Assembly: GCF_022539315.1 (NCBI RefSeq)
Contig: NC_066320.1
Coordinates: forward strand, 34,806,977-34,870,976
Direction: 5' to 3'
DNA: 64,000 nucleotides
From: Serinus canaria
Taxonomy: Eukaryota > Chordata > Aves > Passeriformes > Fringillidae
A program made the position numbers and the translations under genes. The notes under the pieces were generated by a model. The model searched no databases and was not told the origin of the DNA. It saw only the letters and a list, made by a program, of their open reading frames with translations. Shown here one piece after another: positions 1 to 10,750 of this stretch. Within the stretch, counting starts at the first letter, position 1; the number at the start of each line of letters is the position of its first letter.

Positions 1-3000
1 TCTATTGCAGGACAAAGCTATGTGGAAATCTACAAAACTTTGAGGGGGACAGTGTAAAAATTTGAGATGTGTTGAACAGCCTGTGTGCTCGAACAACAGC
101 CTTCTATGCTGGCTTCTAGCCTGCTGAGCTCCCTGTACTCTTACAGTCTTCACAGCTGATATCATTTTAACATATATTTGCATATATAAAAACCACTTAT
201 ATGTGTTTATAGTTAAAGAATAAATTGAGGCCTAGGCTGCAGTGCCTGTGCTGGGTGTATTGCCTGGCACACTGGGTACCACTGTGGGGTTTGCACCCCT
301 CCTTGCTGTAATTCGGGGTGTCACAGGGACAGGGGACTGAGGTAGCTTGTGCTGGAGTGAAAGCTCCAATGGAAGATACAAACAGGAACGAGCTGCCAGG
401 TGTTTTCCTGTGAAATGCAACCTGAGAACCTGAGTCACACTGAGGGGGGTTTGGGAGGGTGCCATCAGATGAGGAGCAGATCACAGGAGCCTTGGAGGAA
501 AGGTGCCCTGGGGCTCTAAGTTGGGTGGCAAAACTAGCTGCTCACCCTCTGCCTGAGCAGTGAAGCTTTGTTGTCCCAACCACAGTGATGCTTCACATTT
601 CTGCCATTATGTATGGAACTTCTGCAATTTATTCTTGTTTGTCCAGCTCACTGCCCTGCTTTACCCATTGGTTGTGTGAAACTAGTGCTGCTGAAGATCA
701 AGCACAGATACGAAAGATATTTTATAAAGCGTGGCAAATAAATTTGCTTTTGTCTTTTACAAAAATGACACTTTGAAAAGTAATTTTTCAGCACCTGAGT
801 CCTTTGGAGCTGGATGCAGCTATGCAGTCTGTCGGATCACTACTCATGCAGTGAACAGAATTTTCTTCTCACACCTGGGTTGGAGTTTGAGGTGTTTCTG
901 TCTTGTCATTACATGATCAGGGGCAGCATTGGGGGACCTGCCAACTCCCAGCCTGGTACTACAACTGTGGCAACAAACCTGAAATCAGGATATTTGAGGT
1001 CTTACTCATTTGCTTCTGGTTGTTTTACTTTATGGAATGCTTGATTCATGTTTTCAAGTTCATATAGCCGCAGAGAGAAATTGTGAGAAGTCACATTTTT
1101 CATAGGAATGATATCTGAGGTACTCACCTGGCCATTGGAGTTTTCTTTAAAAAAATAATCTAAAAAGGTCTGAGTCACAAACACCAAGCACAAGTTTTGA
1201 GTGCTGAGGCAGTCAAAGCAGCTGTAGGAGCTGACTACACAGGCTATACTCCAGTAAATGCCTGGGAAGGGCTGCATGGCAGGAGCCTCAGTTGCTGCGA
1301 TGATCTCCTGCTTGGCAGGTACTTGGTTACCTTCAGCAGGTGTACTCTGAAAATGTGCTCTCATTTCAGCACTCTTCACTTGCTGCCTGATGTGATCCTT
1401 CCCTTTCACCAGTGTTTGGTGAAAATCTGCGCAGAAAGTGGTTTGGGCCCTAATTCTGCCACACCTAAGCTTGAGGCTAGCTGTAGGGCAGGAATGCAGG
1501 AATGCTTCAGCTCAGTTGCCGTTTTTGTTTTGCAGAGTTATATTGAAAATTGTGAAAATTACACACATTACTCTTTGTTAATATTACCGTGTTTTCAGTT
1601 AGTTTCAAACAAAAAGCCTCTTGCCTAAAGCCTGGAAAATTGTGCCGGAAACGCAGATAGGAAGTGATGGAAGCCCAGCAGCTCTTCCAAAGCTTGCTGT
1701 GACAGCTTTTCTCTTGGCAAAAGACTTGTGGTAACAACTACCATTTTGGTTTTCATCAGCCCCCTTTGCAGCCAGGAGGGTTTAGATATTAAATACCTTT
1801 TGCATCACTTACCACTGATCACACTGGTTTGACAGTAACTTAATTAATCAAATTATCTGTTCACAACTGTAAATGCATATTAGAAGTAAACCTTTATTCA
1901 GGTGGAGCTGGGACTGTGTGTGCCCTGAGAGCCATGAGAGCTTTGGTGCTCTCCTCTGGGGATGGTCACAGCCCCTCTGGGCTGTTACATCCAGAGTGAT
2001 GCTGGGGGAAATGATCCTTGTGGAATGTACTGTCCTACTGAGTGTCACGGGCTTGGAGGAGCTTGATTGGGAGACAAATGGAAATCGGATAAATATGCAT
2101 TGACACCTAATGTGACAAGAAGGATAAATGTAGAAAAGCTGTCTGTAGGGGCAGGAACAGGTAGCACAGCATTTGAGCTGTGCTGGGAGTGCTGCCTCTC
2201 ATGTCAAACTGTCTGTGTGTTCCAGAGCACAGGGCTCCTTTGGCCATATGCAACAGGACCAGGGAACAAAGTAAGTTTTGTCTTCTGACCTCTGGTTGTA
2301 CTTGAATAACCTTTATTGCACTTCTTGGGCACAAGCAAAGATTTTTGGACTGAGTCTTCAATTTGAGTTCGTTGCCATTTATTTTACACAAGAAATGTAC
2401 TCTGTTTTGTTTTCTTTGTTCAGGGATCTTAGCACATACAGCTGAGGTGTGGGAGCTCAGAAGTTGTCTGTGCAGAGGGGAGGTCGCTGCAGCCCGAGAC
2501 AGGATGGTCTGGAGGCAGCAGTGGGGATGGTGCCTGCAGTGGGAGCTGGAGGAGAGCCCAGGCTTGGTACCTCTGGGAAGTCCCAGTGTGGGAGCTGGTG
2601 CATTGGCAAGCTCCAGCATCCTCCTTTCCCAGCCAGATGTTTGAGTGGAAATGATCAAAGGGGTGCAGCAGCTGATAGTTTGGGTTACACTGCTGCTCGC
2701 TGGTGCCTTGTGTCGTGGGAAGAGCACGATGGTTTGAAGACAGAAGTGGAATTAGATGTTCGTGTCACAGGTTCTGACGTGGGGTTGGGCTCACAAATTC
2801 CTGAGGCTGTGTTTGGGATGTTATGAATAAGGTTTCACTTTCCCAGGGAAAGCTGTGAGTGACTGGGCTGAGAAGCTGTGGGGCTGGGGCAATCAGTAGA
2901 GAAGGGGCACCAGGTAGGATATGCTGGGTTCTGTGCAGTGTGGGATACCTCCCAGAGTAAAACAACGTGTAGGCTTTCAGAGCTGAGCAAATTCTACGTG

Positions 3001-3505
3001 CTTAAAAACATAATGGTTGCATTCACTTGAGCATTTTAACATGAGGAGGAGCAGTCAGGATCCTGTGAGGCTGGAGTGCTGGCAGGGTGTCTTTCTGATC
3101 TGTGCATGCTTTTGTTGCTTTAGGTATTTTTAAAATTTATTTTCAGCAACGGTGGATGTCTTTTTTCCTCAAACTCAAGAGAAGCTGTGATCTCACTGCT
3201 GGTTATTCTACAGGTTTTGTGTTAGCAGAGTGTAGCACACTGCACGCTGACACTCCTTGCTGCTGTTGTCTGCCTGATGTTTCCTTCCTTTGGAGTCTAT
3301 ATTTAGTGTTAAACAGCATTCACTGTGGCACAGGGCTACAGGCAGTTTGCTTTCAAGCCAAAGGAAATGGTTCTCTTTAAGGATAAGAGTGAACAAGGGG
3401 CAGGATTTCCTGTGGAAACGCACCCACAGGAGAGTTGACTTTTACTTTGAAGTTAATGGCAAAAAAGGCAAAGTGAAACCCTGAAAAGTTTATATGCACA
3501 GAAAC

Positions 3506-3507
<2 letters not shown>

Positions 3508-3555
<48 letters not shown>
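3508..3555. repeat. Homopolymer tract of 48 T
   Basis: There is an uninterrupted run of T, or A on the minus strand. No AATAAA-like signal lies just before the A run on the minus strand, and I see no retrocopy there, so it is probably a simple repeat rather than a retroposon tail. Its exact length is likely to vary between individuals and to be affected by sequencing error. Confidence 0.95.
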
Positions 3556-3557
<2 letters not shown>

Positions 3558-5740
3558 CTGGTGAGGGAAGCCTGAGCAGGGGGCTGCAGGTCTGCATGCT
3601 CGGGGGTGCTCCAGCCCCTGGACACGTCCCTGAGAGCCTGCAGTGGGGACCTGTAGGGTGGGCAGAGACCCCAGCTGCGCCACCCTGTTCACCCCCTTTC
3701 AGGTCACATGGAGCACCTGTGGCAGGTGTCACCGAGCCTGTTGGCCGCTGTGTTTGCAGCCCTCAGTCCTCATCCAGGGCTGGCTGGTGCTGCAGAGGGG
3801 CTGGAGGGCCCCTGGAGGGAGCAGAGCGGCCCTGGAGCACATCCTGGCAAGGAGCTGCCCCTGCCCTGTGTGGGCACGGAGGGACCAGTGCCTGCCCGGG
3901 CTGAGGGGCAGTGGGGCAGAGCTTGGGCCATTGCACACCTGCCTGCACACACAGCTGGGGCCCTTCTCCTGCTTTAGCTTCCAGGGGGAGCTGAAATTCA
4001 GAAAAGAAGTGGGGGAAGGAGGATTGCTCGGTGACAGCAGTGCCTCTCCCCCACAGTGAGCGAAGCTCTGTGCACACAGCCCATCAGCTAGAGGGGCTGG
4101 GGATTGACAGCTGGTTGCTGTGGTTGTCTCTTTCCAAGGTGAGGTAGCTGTGCTTTTAGGGGTGCTGCCCACCCTGCTCCTGGGCAGTATTGGACAGGTG
4201 TCCTTCACAGGAGTGCTGAACTGCTGCCCATCAGTGCTCAGTGCCGTGAGGAGTTTCTGGAATCCCAGAACTGCCATCAGTGCTGCCCTTTTGACACTGT
4301 ACTAACCTCATATAAATTCATATAATGTTGCACAAATCAGTTTGGAATGTATTTTTTGTTTCATCTCATGTGTTTACTTTTTATTTTCTTCTTTCATGAA
4401 AGCTGCTAAAATTCCATTTTATGCTATAAAATGCATTTTTGTCTAGAGGGGGGGAATAGGAAAACATTCTCTTTCAAAACATACTATATTTGTGATTTTT
4501 GCTTGTTTTTCCACTGTAATGAAAGGATTAAGCTCTGGTGTATTATTGTAAGGTGTATTCTGACTGAAATCAGAAATACTGACTGTACATTCAATTTTTA
4601 TGTGTAGAAGCCCAGGGACCTTTCAACTGTGAATGGATCAATATAACAACAGGCTCTTTTCTGTAACTGGGGCCCAAACACAACCCCTAAGATTTATATA
4701 CTCAAATAAATATGTGGCAATGTCAGCATTCCAGACATCTAAAAATCACTGTTTCACTCTAACATTGCTTGTTAGTTAGGTTTCCAAATTAATATAAATG
4801 TCAGATTTAAAGTACATCTGTTTTAAAAGCAGTAGTAAAGTATCTATGTATTTCATTTAAGGTTTTACTTCTGCTGAAGCTGGCTGGATGAAACACTTTG
4901 AGAAGGGCTGCACACATCTCTGCCAATTTATTTCTTTCTAAGCTTGCCTCTCTGCCAGATGTATTATGGCCTTTTGTGGAAACTTAAGGGAATACTGAGG
5001 ATGGTTATTTCCAGTTGCATATATCAGTACTGGTGCTTTGTCTTCCTTGAAACTACGCCATCAATGTTTTATTAATTGAGTGAAGCTGTTTTCCTTTCAG
5101 AACTTTGTTTCTCTAAATTGTTTCTTCTGAGTTGTCCATGGTTTTGAAGATTCCTATTTCTCCTTGTATGCTTTATTTTTACCATAAACAATCATCTAGG
5201 TAGTTTCTTCATAAATTTTTGCTCTTATAGCAATTGCATGTTAAGTGTAAATGTAGCACCTAAACCTTGTTCTGGGCTATCCCAAGGGTGTAGGAGAGAA
5301 AAGGATTTGGTTCCTGAATAACCAAGATGTCAGCAATAATATATATGGGACAACGGAGGCTTCCTGTGTTCAGTTGGTTTGTTGGTGGGTGGTTTCCCCC
5401 CATCCTTCCTGTGCAAAGCAAACCCAAAACCTTTGCTTTAGCTCGAGCACACCTGGTTGTGACACACGGCAGTGGAGGAGGCTGCGTCAGTGTCACCTGG
5501 CAGGAGAAGAGTCTTCAATTCCCTACACCTAAGCTGAGCAAGCTGGGACCACGCTGCTCTTCTGCGTGCTGCTGCCCTGGCATCGCGTGTGCAGCCTGCC
5601 CTCAGCTCCCCAGAGCTGCCACCATTCCCTGAGGGGCAGTGTTGGCAGAGACTCCCTCCCCTCTGTCAGGAGCAATGCAGTGGGGACAGCACGTAGTGCC
5701 CAGCACTCGGCTGCCTCCTCAGCACCAGCCCGGCCAGCTG

Positions 5741-6156
5741 TGCTCACCAGGTGTGTTCCCTCAGGGCTGGGCACCCAGAGCTCTGTGCCATGGCATAGCC
5801 AGGTGTGCTCACCAGGTGTATTCCCTCAGGGCTGGGCACCCAGAGCTCTATGCCATGGCACAGCCAGGTGTGCTCACCAGGTGTATTCCCTCAGGGCTGG
5901 GCACCCAGAGCTCTGTGCCATGGCATAGCCAGGTGTGTTCCCTCAGGGCTGGGCACCCAGAGCTCTGTGCCATGGCATAGCCAGGTGTGTTCCCTCAGGG
6001 CTGGGCATCCATAGCTCTGTGCTGTGGCATAGCCAGGTGTGCTCACCAGGTGTATTCCCTCAGGGCTGGGCACCCATAGCTCTGTGCTGTGGCATAGCCA
6101 GGTGTGCTCACGAGGTGTGTTCCCTCAGGGCTGGGCACCCAGAGCTCTGTGCTGTT
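5741..6156. repeat. Minisatellite with 65-bp and 52-bp units
   Basis: About eight tandem copies of a unit reading roughly tgctcaccaggtgtgttccc, then tcagggctgggcacccagag, then ctctgtgccatggcatagcc. Full units are 65 bp. Two consecutive units, starting near 5881 and 5933, are 52 bp because they lack the 13-bp segment tgctcaccaggtg. Later copies share changes such as gctgtggcatag, which suggests local duplication. Open frames across it (5566-5928, 5639-5980, 5935-6321) follow from the repeat and are not genes. Confidence 0.93.
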
Positions 6157-8518
6157 GGAGCCCTTGGCCCTCCATCCTTGCTGGATACGCTGGTGCCACG
6201 TGTGGCTCATGGACCCCTGACGGGTGGGTTTGGGGCTTTGAGCTCTGGCTGGAGGCTGTGGGACTCCAGATCACTCCTGATGATTCCAGAGCTCCTTCCC
6301 AGCATGAGGTGCTTTGTCTAAGCTGAGCATTTTGCCATGGGTTTGTGGGAGCCTTGTTGGCAGAGGATGTCATCCCATAGGAGGGTGCCGTCAGTTCCAA
6401 ACCACCTCTGCTGGGCTCACTCTCAGCATTACCAAAACAAGGTTGGTGCCTTCATGTGGCAGCTCTGAATAAAGCTGAAAATAAGCTTTGTGGACTATTT
6501 GCCAATTGGTCAAAGATGCATTTATTACAGAAATTTTCATAGCAGCAAGGAGGAGGAAAAAACCCCAATCCTGAAAACCTACTCTCTAGATCAAATTAAA
6601 ATAAATATCCAAGCATCTCCCTTAGCCCTTTGTTTTTGAAATAGTGTGTAAACAACTGTCATTGTCTGCTCTACTATCAAATACATATATTAGATCACTA
6701 TGTATCCTGAGAGTGTGTTGAACTCCCCTGGGATTCACTTGCTGGTAAATTCACAGCTGTCTTGGGACTGTGGTATTTAGTGTGAGGACTCTTTTTTTCT
6801 GATAGAATATAGGGTGTGTTGGAGCTGCCTCACTGACAGCTCGCACTGTCCTGGCATGTTCCTCCTGGGACTGATTCTGCAGCCATTCTGTGAAAGGCTA
6901 GGACTTTCATCCCTAGCAGAGCAGTGCTCCATCACATGGCATTTGGCTCATAAATAAGGATATATTTCTTCTTGAGGAAAGAGCATTTATTACTCAGAGG
7001 AATTGATAGACACTGCTTCACAGCAGGGCATGCAACTCATGACCTTTAGCTCTTGAGCTTTAGGTCACAGAAGTTACTGTCTGCAAACATGAACACTTAG
7101 ATAAAATTACATTATTATTTTTATTTTTCTACAGAGCACATTGTACCTTATTGATTTAAGGCAATTTTTTCTGCAGGTCTCCTGCCTGCAGTTACTCCCT
7201 GAGCTGCTGGGCTCAGATGCCCAGAGCTGTCCGTGTGTCAGGCTAGGAGCACGTGTCTGTATGGAATGACTGACCTGTGGTGCTCTCACCAGTCTGTTTA
7301 CTTGTTGTGGAGAAGGCTCTCTGAGTCTGGGGATGTTCTGCTTCACGGTGCCAGCACAGCACGGCTGTGGAAAGGCCTGCAGCTGACACAGACCACTGGA
7401 TTAATAAAACATGTGGGATGTTTTCAAGCTTTCATAAAACAGCCCACAGGAAGAACCGTTTGGATCACTGGCCTTTGGTTCCTGGGAGCTGCGAGTCCGG
7501 GTGGCGCTGCTCCCCAGTGTGTGCTTCTGTACTGTGCAGATTTAAAAGAACAGCTGTAGATATCTCCTTCTCAGCCTGGGGGTTTTAAAGATTTCACTTT
7601 AAATAAATACAGAAAGGAACCCCACAAATACACAGGACATGCCATGGTGGTGGTTGTAGATGTGAATTTTTCTAGAGATCTATTTTGTCTATCCACATGC
7701 AAAAGCAGATAATTTAATTTAAACTCTTTCTGTTTTCCCTGTGTCATTCCAAAAGCAGGATACAAACCAGTGGAAAACTTGAGTGTATTAATGTCTTTGA
7801 TCTTGCTATTTGCTAACAATTAGAGTTTGTGTGGTGTTGGATTAACTCTTGTTAATGCTCTTAATGTTGATTATTCAAATATTTAGGAGCTTTCAAGCTT
7901 TCAGTAAGATGTCAGTAATAGAAGTTAAATTGGAAGTACATGGGCAGTTCACCGGGGTCAGCAGATTCAAGATTCTGGACTTCTCTTATTCCTGTGCTTG
8001 TGCCTGTCGGGGTTTATCCTGTGTGTGGGCTGTGGAGAGCAGTCAGCCCATAGAGGCTGTGCCCTGGCCCTGCTCCTGTTTTGCTGTGTGCCCAGGGACA
8101 AACCAGGCTCGCTGGGTGCCCAAGCACAAACAGTGTCTGTGTGCTGCATACCTGCAGAAAACATGGTTAAAAACAGTTCATGTTTTAAGGGTGTGTCTCT
8201 ATGTGTGTTAGACCTGTGTAACCAGGCGGTCACTGCGATCAGATCTACTGAATTATTTTCTACACCAGCAGTTCTGAAGATCTGGAGCTTTTGTGTTGCT
8301 CCATCTCAGTATAATCTAATGTAATGCTTAAGAAAATTACCTGCTATGTAAACTCTACTGAAAATGTGTATCTTCAATTAACTGTTCTGTGGGAATGTTA
8401 CAATAGAAAGTTGAGCTCCATTAGTGCTGAGAGAAGTTTTTCTTTTGTTCTGTGATTCTGGATTGGCCAAGAAAGCAATAGACTGGGGGCAGACATTAAT
8501 ACTTTGTTTGGAATATTG

Positions 8519-8657
8519 TAGAATCACAGATAGATTGGGTTGGAAGGGGCCTTGAAGATAATTTCATTTCACCCATGTGCCATGGGCAGGGACACCTTCC
8601 ACCAGACCAGGGTGCTCCAAGCCCTGTCCAACCTGGCCTTGGACAGGGCTTGGAGCA
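8519..8657 (-). mobile_element. CR1 LINE 3' fragment ending in a hairpin
   Basis: The sequence matches the reverse complement of the CR1 3' end: gaatcacagatagattgggt, then tggaaggggccttgaagat, then the catgggcagggacacc block and a gctccaagccctgtccaacc block. It is a 5'-truncated, non-autonomous fragment with no reverse transcriptase. At its inner edge, 8613-8629 and 8641-8657 form a perfect 17-bp inverted repeat around an 11-bp loop, so the last part is a fold-back copy rather than normal CR1 sequence. Confidence 0.88.
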
Positions 8658-10099
8658 TGATGCTGGCTCTGAAGCTCCATAGCTACAAGGTACTTGGAGT
8701 GCAGTTTTCATCTTTCTACTTGAGAGTTATAAATATTGTGTTGGGTATTGTATGCAATTGATGAACTTCCTGAGATTTAGTTGTTCTTATGAATGGCAGA
8801 TTGCTTTTAGTCACTGCCCTGAATCATTATGTATTAGATGCAAACATTATTTATGCTGAATTAGGTGACAGTTTCAAGTTTGTCATGTAAACTTCACTTT
8901 TTCCATTGGTATTGAGTAGTTTTCTGTTTTTATTTTTTCCTTTTCTAATTTCTTTGAGGGATATTTTTGAGTTGACCTTATTCTTTTGTCTCCAGAGTTA
9001 AGAAGGGGCTCCCAAATGTCCTCACTGAGAACCTGAGACAGAGCTGCTCTTTGAGCAGAAAAGAAAATGCATGATCCTGTTGAACAAGCAGTGTGTTCCC
9101 TGCTCACTGTCCTGCCCTGTCCTGCCTGCAGGGAGCTGCTGCTCACCTTCCTTGCACCCTCAGGTCACTCTCTCCTGGCACCTGTGTCCACTGGGCTCAA
9201 ACTGCAGGAGACTCTCTACATCCCAGCCCTGAAATTAAACTAAACTGGCAATGCTTTTACTGACACAGATGTTCTTTATTAAAAAGCATTTGTTGTTCTA
9301 ACTCATTTTTTTCACTTACATGGCCAGAGGAGTTTGTTTTACACAGGTTCAGTAAATGGCCCTGGGTTCATGGGCTCTGTCCCATCCAGGGGTTGCTTTA
9401 AGTGCTGTTATGGCATCGGCCTCATCAGCTGAAGAACTAGAGCTTGTTCCAGCTGCTGCTCATAAGCTGCCTGCTCCCAGCCTTGCTTTTGGGGCATCTG
9501 TGTGATTCTTTGGTTGGTTTAGAGTCTTATAGCCTGTAAGACTGGTCAGTGAGGTTCTCGATGCTTGAAAGATCTTGTCCAGATGGGAGTACTGACAGGA
9601 CATGCTACCATTATTATGTAGACAGTAAAGACAGGGGGCTTTTTCCCCCTCCCCTGTCCTGTGTTGTTTGAGGAACAACTAATTATGATTGTGGTCTGAA
9701 TATGACATGATATGTTTTACACGCACACTTGCATCTATGTATGTCTTTACATCCAGATATTTTGAAGCGGTAGGGACTTGATTCTCCTCACCCTTGCTTC
9801 TGTTACATTATTCCTTACATTTCCCTCAGATGTGGCCGGTGTAGTTAATTAACAGATCACTGTTTGCCGTTCCCGTTTTAGGCTGCGTTTCCTGTGCTTC
9901 TGTGCTCAGAATTCAGCATCCCTGGCCGGGCAGGGCTGTCTCTTGGTCTCTTACAGTCTGGGACAGGTGCTTTCGGTTGTCTCAAGGGGTGCTGGTTTCT
10001 CCTGCGTAGGCGGACACCAGTTTATAGACAGCTTTGGCTGTTTAGAAACAGCCTTCGAAACAGGCAGCAGGTGCTGAGTCTGTTTTTCTCAGCGTGTGC

Positions 10100-10750
10100 T
10101 GTGTTGTGCTAGGGAGCTCTGGCCTCTCCGTCCCCGCGGTTCCTGTCCCGCGTTCCCCGCTGCTGGCAGAGCCGCTCGGGCCGGGTTCGCTGCCGTGCTG
10201 CGCAGGAGCCGGCCCCGCTTCGGCTGCTCTTTGTATTCCCAGCGAGCATTGTCTTGGCTGAGAGGCGCTCACAGGAAGGGAGATCAGCCGGGAAGGTCAG
10301 CAGCGAGGGTTTGGTGTCCGCAGCAGCTGCAGCCGTGCAGCGCGGGACAGGGCAGGGGCAGGGAGCTCGTTCCCGGAGTGCTCCGGAGCGGGCCTCGCAC
10401 GCCAGCCGCGGGCCTGGGGCCGCCCGGCTCTGTCCGAGGCTGTCCTGGTGATCCCCTGGGCGCTGTCACCTGCCCGGCAGGGGCTGTTCCTGCGGACATG
10501 TCCGGCCCTCGGGCACTGTCCGTGCTCCTCCTGCTGTTCCTGGTGATGTCCCCCTGCCCTGGGCGCTGTCACCTGCCCGGCAGGGGCTGTTCCTGCGGAC
10601 ATGTCCGGCCCTCGGGCACTGTCCCTGCTCCTCCTGCTCGCCCCCGGGGCCGTGCCGTGCAGCCCCTGTCCCAGGAGGAGTGGCAGCAGCACCTTCCCCA
10701 TCCTCGCCGCTCAGGCCCTGCTTTACCCTGCGTTACCTGCTGGCTTTTTT
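10100..10750. promoter_or_regulatory. CpG-rich island within intron 1
   Basis: This block is far richer in G+C and CpG than its flanks, with repeated cgcg, ccgc and cggc motifs. It sits about 3.7 kb upstream of INPP5A exon 2. CpG islands in vertebrates usually mark promoters or regulatory elements, so an alternative INPP5A promoter or an enhancer is possible. It does not contain recognisable exon 1 coding sequence. The long + frame across it (10096-10809) has no recognisable domain and is probably a by-product of high GC and the internal duplication. Confidence 0.5.
10454..10638. repeat. 103-bp-period direct duplication
   Basis: The block starting ccctgggcgctgtcacctgc at 10454 recurs at 10557, and the two copies are nearly identical for about 80 bp. 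That similarity suggests a recent tandem duplication. It lies inside the CpG-rich block. Confidence 0.9.

Noticed and set aside
2107..2727. A 206-codon minus-strand frame.
   Set aside because: No domain or plausible exon structure is visible, and the composition is that of ordinary intron. Chance is the best explanation.
3377..3904. Open frames with poly-Lys or poly-Phe runs.
   Set aside because: They are translations of the 48-T tract.
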